Origin: Macrotrachela quadricornifera
Lineage: Eukaryota > Rotifera > Eurotatoria > Philodinida > Philodinidae
Assembly: GCA_022393335.1 (NCBI GenBank)
Contig: JAJEKB010000947.1
Coordinates: forward strand, 1-64,000
Direction of reading: 5' to 3'
DNA length: 64,000 nucleotides
This document shows, piece by piece, positions 10,606 through 22,631 of the stretch (its first letter is position 1; each line of letters starts with the position of its first letter). A program made the position numbers and the translations under genes. The notes beneath the pieces are model-generated. The model was not told the origin of the DNA. It saw nothing but the letters and a program-made list of their open reading frames with translations, and ran no database searches.

Positions 10606-12755
10606 AACCAGGGCGAACCTTACCACAGCCGTAAACGATCGTATATAGTCGTATACAACGTCGTTTGTTTTTATACACATCTTCTTACCTACATATGTAC
10701 AGAGGGTAATTTCCTTTTACCTCTTAATCTTCTTATCTCGCTTTATTCTTGTCCTTAACCCTTTCAGTCCCGGCTTTTTTTTCAAAAAATTGAATAATCG
10801 TTTTTTTCAAATTTTACTTTATTATATTTGTATTCCGTATTCAAAGGAAAACGAAATATATTTATATAGAGTTTCTTGTATATGTGAAAAAGAGGTGCAA
10901 CAACTACGCAGAATAGAGAGAGAGAGAGAAATGGGGAACTAACACAAATATATAGGGACGATCACACATATATAGTGATGTAGTGGAATATTCCATAGAA
11001 CGAAAAGCAATATACCAGTGAAAGAATAGAGAAATGTCCGAGTATATGACAGGAAAGAATATAACGATATAGAAAGATTCTAATGTGAATGTGACTATAT
11101 CACAATACCTATATATAATCACAAGATGGAGCATCCCGTAGAACGAAACAAATAAACCATAGAAAAAAAAGATGATAACATGGAAGAATTCAATATACGG
11201 AGATAAGCATTACTAAAGGATATTTAAATGTCAAATATCGCTACGTTTCCAAAAAAAAAGAGATTGTGGAGATTTGTAAATGAAAAAAAACAGTAATATT
11301 ATATATTTGCGCTTTTGTTAAGAAAAGGCTAGAATAAAAAGAAAATGTTCCACTTAAAATAAGATGTACTATGCATCGTGTCTTTTTAAGTTAGTTTCGA
11401 AATGAAAAAAAAACATAGATGTCATAATATCAATATGCTGAATATTCAGAGCTAAATGTCAGAATATTTCAGGGTAGTGGTATATTTCGGCATTACTCTG
11501 GAATGATGTTTAATGCTTTTTCATATGAAAGAAAATGTAAAAGCTCTTTCATACTTTGAAAAAGCATCTTAAATCGCTGAAAAGATTCTTCATCCAGATG
11601 AATCAGTTTTGACTAATCTTTACAACCATATTTAGATTGTTTATATAAATAGCGGAGATAACCCAAAAGCATCTTGTTATTTTTTTAAAAGTATACAAAA
11701 TTCAACAGAAAATCGATCCTTCAAATCATCCTACGGCGGACATCAAAGAAGTTTTTCTTGAATTTCTCAAACAAAGACAATAACTAATGATTTTTATTTA
11801 TTTCAAAATAAAATTTTCTTTTATTTGAGGATCAAATGTGAACATCTTTGCTTCACTTATCAACCTCGCCCATATCTGAGGAATCTCAAAAACTGTCATA
11901 AGATAAAGATGAATCATTTATTGATACACATTAAGAAGAGATAAACATCTAAAACATTCGAATGCATTAACAAATATGTATTATTTTTTTCAGATATTTT
12001 AAGACATCTAATATCAATTGAATTTTAAGTATAAAAATGTCGTTACATTAATAATAAAGAAAAATTCTCAACAATAATAAATCGATAAGATCAAATAAAA
12101 ATAAAAAGATTATTTTCATATTTTTTAATTCAAATGTGAGTAACCTTCTATTTCAATTTTGAATATCATATAAGATTAATCTACAAAAACTATTCAATTG
12201 TTTTTTTTCAAATAATAAGACATGCATAGAATTTTTCGTTATCTTATTCTTCGAATAAATATAACGTACAAACATATATAGTATGTCATCTGACGAAAAA
12301 AAGTGAACTAGAAAAGCCAATCACTGACGAATGCACTATGATATCAACTGATGAGGTTTGAGAAAAAAATATTACAGAAATATCATAAAATAATTCTTTA
12401 TTAAAACTGTGTATTTTGTTTTTGATCAAAGTCAGTTCCACCCGATAGATGGCGCTACAATAAACGCTTTATTTCATAGTAACACTGAATAATGTTTCAT
12501 AGAAACGATGGAAGTGCAATATGTCCTACTATTAAATGGTGAAAAACTCGTGATAACTCTGTAATTATGTGTCATCAAAGAAAAATAAAATTAGTGATAT
12601 TTTTATTTAAGACTTTTCTTTATTTTTTAAAAATTTCGGCTTGTAATTTTGAGTTTCATCTAACGGTAAGTGTATAAGTGCATTTTTCGATCGTCATAGC
12701 TATCCATTTTTTTTCTCTGTGTGATGACTAACTAATAGCGCACCGTCATGAATGT
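10606..12755. other. Gene-free region
   Basis: About 2.1 kb of AT-rich DNA with a short GA tract at 10915-10930 and several A/T runs. I find no frame, RNA gene or repeat end that can be supported. Confidence 0.5.
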
Positions 12756-12862
12756 CGAATAGACTGAAAAGATTGTAATGAAATAAGCAATATGATTGGT
12801 GAACTTTGACATATTTTTTGTTCAGTTCGATGTTAATTCGTCTAATCTTTTCAGTCTATTCG
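12756..12862. repeat. Perfect 19-bp inverted repeat upstream of F-box gene
   Basis: CGAATAGACTGAAAAGATT at 12756-12774 is repeated exactly in reverse complement at 12844-12862, with a 69-nt loop. It ends 65 bp before the F-box start codon. It may be a small MITE or a transcribed hairpin in the 5' leader. Confidence 0.8.
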
Positions 12863-12927
12863 AGGTCATTGGTATATCTATCATAAGAAATTTGTATCTA
12901 ATCATTGAATAGTTCTAAAAGGCAACA

Positions 12928-15900
12928 ATGAGCAAAACTACATTTGAAACATTACCAAATGAACTTTTACTCATTATATTTTCTTATTTATCTTCATTTG
13001 ATCTTTGTCAAGCATTTCTTTATATAAACAATCCTCGTATTCAATCCCTGCTTATTTCAATTCGTCATTCATTTAAAGCTGATTTAATGCATTATGATCA
13101 ATTACATTTATGGCTCAATAGTAATCACAATCATAGAAATCGTTTTACTACTTTAATAAATACTGTTATATTTAATAATTCATATGCTTGCTGGACGTTA
13201 CTTGAATATTGGAAAAAGACTTTTAATGAAACTGATCAATCCAGTATGCTCTTCTCATCGATAAAACGTCTTGTTGTTTTACAGGCGGAATACTATTCAT
13301 ATAGTCTTGTTCGACCAATACTAGTACCTTTGATTTATTCTAATAATACATTACAATATTTGCATCTTATCTTCAAAGAACCCACACAAGAGTATTCACA
13401 TGTACTTCGTGATCTTATTCATCATCGTATTTCAGTTCATACTATGATATTAGAAGTTGAATTAGGTATGTTATTAATTAAGCTATTATCGAAATCAGCA
13501 ACTTGAATGATCAACAGGGTTATTATAGTTAGAATCACTGTAAATGGGTTTTTAAATTTCACTTGTACTGATGTATAGAGACACTTGAGATTGAAACAAA
13601 AATTAAATGATTATTTAACAATTCGATTATCTCTAATATTTAATTTATTAATAGGTATGTTACAGCACCAAAACTAAATCAAAACTTTTGGGTTTTGAAT
13701 TTGTAAGTTTGAGGGTGAGTGCGTCACCTGTGGACAAACTGAATAATTTGTCATAGAGCTATGTTTTAATTGATCTTTCTCGTGGTTGTGAAAGTCAACC
13801 TTATCTTAAGATTTTTAAAAATGAATTTAACATTTCTAAAAGACAATTGTACAATTGAAATAATGGAGTATTTTCCTATCTAGACATTATTATCAGTATT
13901 TTTTATTGATTTTTATCATTAGATCACAGATGTTTTTGGCTGTATAAGGTAGATTTAGACAACATGCAATCACCATGTTGGCCCAATACAGTTCAATTAA
14001 CATTAAGTATTAAATATTCAGGGGAAATAAACCTATTATTTCAACCCAATGCTTTACCTGCAATTGAATATTTGAATATTACTATTGAGAATTTGAATAT
14101 TAATTTACCTTCCAGTATAAATATATCAACGCCAAACGTTCAACTTTCAAAAGATTCTCTACGACAAACGGCTATTGATTGTATTCGTCTAAAACATTTA
14201 ATCATACGCTATCTAACTTTGAGTGATCTTATCATATTGATTGATTCGACAAGCATGCCTTTACTTGAAGAATTGATACTTATTAATATGTATGATGATG
14301 GTATATATAAGTTATTTCTTTATCTATTATTGTGACAATGATCGATTGTAATCATTCAGTTAGTTTCATTCACAGTGATATATGCGCTTGTGAATAAAGA
14401 ATTAGACAAAAAGGTTCATTTTATTTCTTTTCTTTACAGATTTAAATCGTCTCGGCCAGTTTGAAGAACTTTGTAGCTGTGCAAAGTTTCCTGCTTTGAA
14501 AAATGTTCATTTCTCCTTATGTTTCCCTCAAGAAATCGAACATGCATGGAGAATGAGTTCATTTAATTGCAATCGTCAATGGCCTTTTGATAATATCAAT
14601 TCTTATATAGATGAGTGTTATATGCGTGATCTCAATGCTAGAGCATATATTTCAAAAACTGTATTTGTTATCTACAACTGCCCAATTAATCTTGTCTGTC
14701 GTCATCAACGATCTTTTCACAATTATAGTTTTGCAGCACATGTATCTGCTCCCATTCGGACAACTACTCAACGACGATTTGTTCAATGGACATGTGATCA
14801 AAAATATGAAGTTGAGCAATTTACTAAAACTCTACAAATAGTTGCAAGTGGTCATGTTAATGAACTTCATTTAACATATTTAGATGAACGAGTAAGTCGA
14901 AAAAAAAATCAACCAAATGAAATTTCTTAGTCTCGAGTTTGAACTTTACGTGTAGAAAAAAGGAAATTAATAGAAAATAAATATATCTCGTATTTGAACG
15001 TCATTAATTAATATTTTCATGTTATTGAAGATTTTGTTCTTCTTAGAATGTCGTATGTAAAGTAATTCATTTGAAAAATCTTAAGAATATTTTATAAGCA
15101 TTTATATAGTCATAGAAAAAAGTCGATGAGATGAATTTCACTTCGATTTTTTTTTTATGATTAGAGTCTACTGTAAATTCTCGGTGATAGGAGACATCTA
15201 TGTCTATTTATGATCGATTTGAACCTATCTATCATGAAGAAGGGAAAACGTTGCTTCAAATATCGAAGATGAATTATTTTAAACATGATATACAAAAGAA
15301 AAATTTTCTACTTTAAAATATTTATGATATGAAATATAGATATAATTTCTTCCATTCATCATTTTACATCTTTTATCATATTTCTATAACGATTCGATTG
15401 TATTAAAGTTATTTTCTAAAAAATGAAATTTTTTATGATAGAAAAAAACAAGCGCTGTAAATTACTATATTTGTACCTTTAGACAAGTATGTCAATGATA
15501 CCAAAATGTGATTCAAATTGGAAGCTATCGTTTAATCATATACGATCAGTAACATTCAACATCGAATCAAATTCAATTCAACAATGCGAACGTATCGCCA
15601 TGATCGAAAGAATTCTTGATTTATCACCAAGTCTTTCATCTCTTGTCGTACCATGGAGAGATTTTTGTCACTGTTCACGAAAATACTTAAATCTTAAACA
15701 TGTTCATCTCTTATTAGATGGAAGATACAACGACCCTAAACATTATTTTGATATTCATCGATTAAATGAATTAGTACCTCATCTACATTCACTCGTAACA
15801 GGTGGCTCAGTTATGATATTGAATAACAAACTTATTGAATTTATTTTCAATATTAGTCATCAATTTAATCAATTGATGCATTTAGTATTGAACAAAGATT

Positions 15901-16037
15901 GTCGTGATCGATGTAGGAAGGAAAAAAGACTCAAGTTTAGAGATAAATTGATTGCAGCTAGTCATGATCAAATATTTCATGGTCATCAGATACATTTTCA
16001 ATTTTGTGGATATACTGGACTACGTATTTGGTCCTAA
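12928..16037 (+). CDS. F-box protein with LRR-like C-terminal region
   Basis: Four exons (12928-13465, 13923-14300, 14440-14891, 15483-16037) with GT..AG introns join in phases 1, 1 and 0 to give 640 residues. Residues 8-45 (LPNELLLIIFSYLSSFDLCQAF) form an F-box, which in known proteins binds Skp1 and recruits substrates to SCF ubiquitin ligases. The remainder has irregular leucine-rich lines such as LKHLIIRYLTLSDLI and ERILDLSPSLSSLVVPW, typical of the rotifer F-box family. The start ATG follows GGCAACA and is the first in frame. No stop or frameshift interrupts the spliced frame. The substrate is unknown. A relic of a sister gene lies at 2270-2590. Confidence 0.85.
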
Positions 16038-16961
16038 CATTATTAAAAAGTTTTGATTTTTAATCTAAATAAATGTAGATTGACAGGCGAGATGATGTGC
16101 ATAAGAAATTTTGTTTATTTTTTCTAAATCAGAGTTTAATTCTTCCTATGTAATGAAAAAATTAAAAGAAATTATAAAAAGAATTTCTCACAATTGAATA
16201 TAATCTCTTCTTCGAATATGTTTGAGAATAATAATGTTCTTGTTTCAAGATAAATAATGGTTCAAATTCAACTGTTAATTATATTAAATATTTTTTTTAT
16301 TTGTGAAGAAATTGAATAAATACATCCGGATACTTTTTCACCTTTTATTTAATAAAATTTAATTTATTAGTCTTAGAAATAAAAATAAACTTGATCATCT
16401 TTATTCAAATCATCTAGAGACCGTTTTAAATGAAAAAGTTCTCTCATATACATTTATGTTCAGCATTGAAATCTTATTCCAACATGTGTAAATCTATGAA
16501 TGTTAAGATTGTGTAAATAATTAATTAGATAGTTAGAAAATATAAATTTTCTGCCAATAAACATCAGTTTTGCTTAAGCAGAAACGTCATTTAAACGAAT
16601 AAAATTCTGTATAAAACTTTTTATTGTTTTGATTTTAATACAAAAATATTGTTTTCATCTTTCGATTTCGTTTATTTAATTATCAAATAATACTAACCAG
16701 ATTCGTCTTTGAATATTCATCAAAATTCTTTGTCTAAGTCAAATCGTTTACATACTTGTGAATAAGAGAATGTTGTCACACTGTTAGGTAGTGGAACACA
16801 GGATATATTCCACTACCTTTGTTATTCTCTTTCTTTTCTATTGCTATATGTTATTCTCGCATGTAGGTTACTTCTTTCGTTCTCTGCATTAGATTTTTCC
16901 CTTTTCTCTCGTTTGTATATTCGTATATATGTATAGGGATTTTTCCTTCATGTTATTCATC
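16038..16961. other. No gene seen
   Basis: 3' flank of the F-box gene, AT-rich, up to the left target duplication of the hAT element. Confidence 0.4.
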
Positions 16962-16969
16962 CATGGGAT

Positions 16970-19900
16970 CAGGGACGTATCCAGGGGGGGGGGGGGGGTA
17001 GGGGGGGATCGATCCCCTCCCAAAAAAAGTGTTTCGTTCTTACTCTCAGTTCATACGAATTTTTGAATTCAGCACATGACAAACATTCCAATAAATTTTT
17101 TGTTAAAATTAAACAATGTTTGTTCATGTTAATTAATGTAAATGCGTGTGTATCGACACTTTTCTTTGATTGTTAATAAGTGTAATTGGTATTAAATATA
17201 TATACAATGCATATTGTAGATGCATACTTTTCACTTTCTGATTCAAATAGAATAGTATTCATTCTATATTTTCCACTAAATATTCTTTTAAAAAAATCAC
17301 ATAATGAGCAAAAGGCATAAAGATATTAGTACATATTTTGTTTCAAACAAACGGTCGAAAGGAAGTACAGATAAAAACGATTCAGAGCTAATAACAACAG
17401 ATAGTTCTAATAACTCTAACAATAATGATCTCGAAGTTAGTCATGAAAATGCTTCAGTTACTGGTTCTTCATTATCTGCGAATCAAAATTGTGATATTAG
17501 TAACAGCTTATCGGTCGATGGTGATGATATTGGGCTATATTTATCAAATACATCAATTATGAATAACTTTTCCTTGTTGAATCGACTATTAACTAAACCA
17601 TGGATTTTATCGTTAAATTATATATTTCCAAAAATTGAACAGAATGGCAAAATTCGATTAGTTTGTCAACATTCTTGGTTAAGTAAATATTCATGGTTGA
17701 CTTATTCCGAAATCCGTCAAGGTGTTTATTGCCGGTATTGTGTGTTATTTTCAAGATAAGGTAACAACCAGTCTCTAGGTCAGTTCATTAATAAACCATT
17801 ACGTTCATTGAAAGATGCTACTTATTATCTTTCTAATTATGATCAATGTGAGTATCATAAGTTTTCTGTTACTCAAGCAACTGAATGTATTAGTCGTTAT
17901 TCTCATTTAAACTCAGATATTAATTTATTATTAGGAGACATTGATCAACAAAAACAAAACAAAAATCGAGTCATATTATCGAGTATCATAGAATCTATTT
18001 TATTTTTAGGAAACCAAAACATAGTATTCTGTGGGAATGACGATGATGGACTACCAGATTATGATAACGGTAGTCAAGGTAATTTCAAATCTTTATTACT
18101 GTTTAGAGCTGATGCTGGTGATCAAGTGTTGCAAAAACATTTAAAACATCATCCGAAAAATGCTACGTATATGAGCTCAAGTGTACAAAATGAAGTAATT
18201 GGTATATGTGCAAATTCCATTCGAAAATGTGTGTTAAATGAATTAATTAATAAAAAGAAATTTTATGCAGTTATTTCTGATGAAACATCCGATATATCCG
18301 GTACAGAACAATTATCGATTTCGGTAAGATTTGTTTCTGAAGAGAAAGAAAATTCAATCAAAGAAATTTTTCTTGGATTCGTACCTTTATCGAACTTGTC
18401 TGCTGTGAGAATTACCGAAGCAATTATTAAATTTATTCAGAAATGTGGACTTGATATTCAGAAAGTTCGTGGTAAGATTTCATAATTAATTCAGATAATC
18501 ATTCCATTTTAAATATATTATAGGTCAAGGATATGATGGTGCCAATGTTGTTGCTGGTAAATTTGGAGGTGTTCAGAAATTAATGAAAGATATTGCGCCA
18601 CGTGCTGTATATATTCATTGTTCAAATCACTCATTGGATTTAGTTCTTGCTTATGCGTGCAATATTCAAATAATTAAAACCTTTTTTTGGAACAATTAAG
18701 TCAATTGTCAAATTTATTAATTCATCTCCGAAAAGAAAAATAATGTTAGCTAAAGCCATAGAAGTAACTAATAGTGAAACAAAACGTCGACATCTGGTTA
18801 AATTATGTGAAACAAGATGGGTCGATAAACAAACATCAATTATTGTATTTAAACAAATTTATTTCGGTGTTATTATTGCCTTGGAATATTTAATCGAAAA
18901 TGGGGATGTAGAAACTAGTGGTCTCGCACGAGCTTATGAAAAATCAATCAATGATATCGATTTTGCTATTCCTCTTATTGTAGTTAATCGTGTGTTTTGC
19001 ATTACAAAACCATATGCTGAACAATTACAGAAACCAACATCTGGTCTTTTTAAATGTTATCAAAGTATCGAACAAGTTTCAATATATCTAGCTGAATTAC
19101 TTTATGATGATGCTCAATTAAATGATCTTTATAATGAATTTATATCATTTATTGAATCCAATGAGATTGATGAAAGTTTAACACGTGCAGCATCTCGTCG
19201 TTACAAAACTGCGAAAGATTACTTTACAGACGTAAGTAACTGACACATATTTTCAATATATTTAAACGCAATATTTTAATCTTTTAGGTCTATAAAACAT
19301 TTATTAATATAACAATTGAAGAGCTTGGGAAAAGGTTTAACGAACACCAAAAGATTGCCATAAGTATTTCAAAATTAATTCCATCTTATATGATTGATAC
19401 TCAATTTTCTGATGTTTTACCACTATTTAACCATTATAAAGAAGATTTACAAACTGATGATGTTGGTATTCACAAAGCTGAATTTGATACTTGGAAGTTT
19501 AGTATTTTAAAAATGAAGGAAGACGAACGACCAAACAATATTCATGAAACATTAAAAATGATGCAACCTATCAAGTTATTTTATCCAAATATTTATATTT
19601 TACTTGAACTTTATGCACTCATACCAGTGTCAGTTGCTGGTACCGAACGTTCATTTTCAACATTGAAGTTAATTAAAACATATTTACGAAATCGAATGGG
19701 TGATGAATGATTAAGCAATTTGGCCATGATGAATATTCACAAGACTGTTACTGAACAATTAAAAATCGAAGATATTGTCGATGAATTTGCAAAAACAAAG
19801 CGTCGATTAAATTTCACAAATTAAATAAGCGACTTCTTTTTGTATGGATTGTATTTTTACTTCATTTGTTCATTATATATTAATATTTGAAATAAATATG

Positions 19901-20007
19901 AAAATAACATATTATAGTACACTTCTTATGTAAAAAAAATCTAAAGATGGTTAGAAAAAAGGTTAATCCCCCCCCCCCCCCAGATAAAAATCCTGCGTAC
20001 GTGCCTG
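16970..20007. mobile_element. Complete hAT transposon, 3038 bp, 8-bp TSD
   Basis: The 8-bp duplication CATGGGAT occurs exactly at 16962-16969 and 20008-20015. The ends are CAGGGACGTATCCAGG and, in reverse complement, CAGGCACGTACGCAGG (13 of 16 identical), followed inside by poly-G tracts of 14-16 bp. It encloses a three-exon hAT transposase gene. The intact ends and exact duplication indicate a fairly recent insertion, although the transposase has since been broken or carries sequence errors. Confidence 0.95.
17304..19824 (+). pseudogene. hAT transposase with TTF-type zinc finger, broken
   Basis: Exons 17304-18472, 18524-19232 and about 19288-19824. The N-terminus holds a TTF/BED-type zinc finger (CQHSWLSKYSWL..CRYCVLF). 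The middle is a DUF4371-type RNase H-like region with ISDETSDISG and GQGYDGANVV, which carry the first catalytic acids. The C-terminus is the hAT dimerisation domain (AGTERSFSTLKLIKTYLRNR). Three lesions: an in-frame TAA at 17757-17759, one extra T in the T7 run at 18682-18688, and an in-frame TGA at about 19708. It is the ZMYM1-like branch of hAT by resemblance. The T7 shift may be a sequencing error; the two stops look real. Confidence 0.9.
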
Positions 20008-20493
20008 CATGGGATTTTCCATCCGATGGATTTTTCCGTTTTGTTATGGCTATATATAGTTATCGTTTTGGCTTCAATAAGAGTGGAGAGATAAGAAATA
20101 GATATACCTAACACACACCAATGATTATGTTCGTGTATATATATATATATATATATATATAAATACATGCACACTTTTCTTTTTTACTTCTCTATTACCA
20201 AAACATTCTCACTTTCTACTAGAAAAATAAACAACATTAAATATGTCATCTGATAAAATAAATGACATAGAAATGGATTATTTTGGTTGTGAAACCAATA
20301 TTTTAGCAACAACAGGTGTTGGTACATGTATCAGTTTTTTTTGTCATATTAGATCATGGCCAACATATTTTCATTGAGCATCGAGGTTCTGGTAATCTTC
20401 CATCTATCAATAATACAGATACTGTTCGTGCTTGCCTTGAAAATGTTGCTCCACGTGTACATGATTTACAATCAATGTCAACCATAATGTAAG

Positions 20494-20672
20494 TTTCTCC
20501 ATAAAAATTGAAAAAAGATTCTCCAGCAAGAACCACAGTGATATCTTTTTTTGTCTCTCTCTCTATCTTTTCAATGATATATATATATCATTAAAAAGAC
20601 AGAGAGAGAGAAAAAGCAAAGATAGTATCGTGGTTCTTGCTAGAGAATCTTTTTTTAATTTTTACGGAGAAT
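20494..20672. repeat. Near-perfect 179-bp palindrome in an intron
   Basis: The two halves pair over about 85 bp around an (AT)n centre at 20583. The arms include GATTCTCCAGCAAGAACCAC and its complement with few mismatches, plus complementary CT- and GA-rich stretches. It lies in the intron after the second exon of the unrecognised gene, starting directly behind the donor GTAAGT. It would fold into a long hairpin RNA. It is a foldback MITE or a local inverted duplication. Confidence 0.85.
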
Positions 20673-21108
20673 TTGAATTGAAATTTCTTGATAAAAATTC
20701 TAATTTTTATTCATTTTTATTCTCTTTCTAATGATAGGATTTTTGTTAAGTTGAAGGAGATTTAGTAAATCTTTCGAAACAATTGATACGACAAATATTT
20801 CTTATAAAAAATGAATCCATTAAAATAAATAATCATATTTCTAGGGCTGTCTTTATATTGGGAGGAGTAAATGAAGGAAAGAATATCAAATTGCAGTAAG
20901 AGATTGATAATTTAATTCAAATTGATGTTGGTAATGGTAATATCAATCAATCGTCTTACTACATAAATCTGTTGAAAAACATGCAATATCATGATGTTTG
21001 TTTCAATTTTAATACTATAACCCCAGGAAAACTGGTGAATCTAATATTGATGTGATTGTTGGTAGATATTCAGAAGAAGATAATCCAATGATTTATATTG
21101 TTGCAGAT

Positions 21109-21397
21109 CCCAGGTCAATCAAAACGGAGTCGTTTACAATACGTTTTCGGAACGTAAACCGTGACAAAACGGTGGCTTTACAACCGAGAATGAACCGTTT
21201 CGCCCTGTAATCACAGGCACAGTTTTGCGGCATCGTAAACACGCTGTATTCTCCTCCAAAACGGTTATTATACGGCTATGTACGGATTCGAAACGGGCCG
21301 TATTACTGTGCCCGGTATTACGGTCAGTATCACGGTCGGTATACGGTCCGTTTTGATGTCGTAAAGGCCGTATACGGACCGTATCGTTCGACCTGGG
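21109..21397. mobile_element. MITE inserted in an exon, 2-bp AT duplication
   Basis: Ends CCCAGGTCAATCAAAACGG and, on the other strand, CCCAGGTCGAACGATACGG, flanked by AT on both sides (21107-21108 and 21398-21399). It is GC-richer than the host and full of CGTATACGG-like words. The insertion plus AT is 291 bp, a multiple of three. It shares ends and internal words with 39051-39178. Confidence 0.85.
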
Positions 21398-22631
21398 ATG
21401 TAACGTATTTTTTTGAAGACGATGCAACAATTGGTGTTATATCGATCGATATCAAAACCAACAAATGTCAATTTATGGTTAATGAATCTGCAACTCAAGA
21501 TAATCATAGTAAATCCAAATATCTTTTTTAACATTTCATAACGAGAATAATGTTGATAATATCAAAATTCATATCGGAATTAGAAGCTTATCATATAATT
21601 TCCATGAGTAGGACTATTAGTTTATGTTCGAGAAGTTTTATCAGCACCTATATAAAGAAAAAGAATGTATTACTATGTTCCGATAAATTCCAATTCATTT
21701 TTAAAAACATGAATTTGGTTGGTTCGATTGTATTCTGATATTAGATGAAGTATTGTAATTGCAGTTTTATATACTGTTTTAATCTTTTTTGAGCTTTACA
21801 GATGAACTTTTCTTTCATATAAAATCGTATAAAAGAAATTAGTAGAAACTGTTTAATTAATGTTATTTTTATATAAGTTTAAATCAATTTTCAGTTATGA
21901 ACTTGGGTTATAGTCATTTAAATTGATTTTTTTTTAGAAAAAACCGACAATCAAATCGAGTTCCTTGCTAAGGCTATTGATCATTTTAGTTCACGTGTTG
22001 CACTTCTTCAGGCAGATGAAGTAAAAAATGATAATGCAAGACAATTGTTCGAAACTGCAAAAGGATTATTAAAAAAAACAAAAACTTTTAAAGAACGACA
22101 AATATCAGTAACACCTGCTGGTTAAGACAAATCTCAGGTAAACATTTTATATCTTTTATAATCAATTTTATCTATTGATAAGCAAAACCAAATGTCTTTT
22201 GGCATATCAATATTCGTATACATATAAATATGAATATTTAAGTATAATATAATCTTGTCTTTATATTTTTCTACGATCACAACGATAATTACTCATCGTT
22301 TGACAGAACAAATTGTTTAGCTCTCATGTTCACTGAATTTCTTGTATGTTCTTTTAGTCAAGGAAAAAATAAAATGATATTGATCTGTTGACTCTACTCA
22401 CAATTTAATTTTCTAATAGTATAATAGATTAGTAATGGAAATTAATTAGGTCAATCAGTTACTATAGATTAACAAACTATTTATCGAGTTAATAAGATAT
22501 TTGACTAACATATTCTTTTCATTATATATATATACTTACCGTTCGTCGTATAATTATTTTCTAATATTAATTTGTAGAATGTTGGTCTTTCAATTGACGT
22601 TTCTGATGAAGATGATGATCAATATATTTAA

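Larger units (their letters stand above)
20243..22631 (+). pseudogene. Unrecognised multi-exon gene interrupted by a MITE
   Basis: Exons join in phase: 20243-20328, about 20360-20488, about 20754-20896, about 21030-21508 (with the MITE at 21109-21397 inside), about 21938-22138 and about 22579-22631. Removing the MITE and one AT copy restores an uninterrupted frame (..MIYIVAD|VTYFFEDD..). Other readable parts are HIFIEHRGSGN, AVFILGGVNEGK, a probable coiled coil around FLAKAIDHFSSRVALLQ, and an acidic end SDEDDDQYI. One further in-frame TAA (at about 22122) precedes the last exon, where CAA would be expected. I do not recognise the family. It was probably a soluble protein of about 300 residues, now inactive in this copy. 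Confidence 0.5.
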
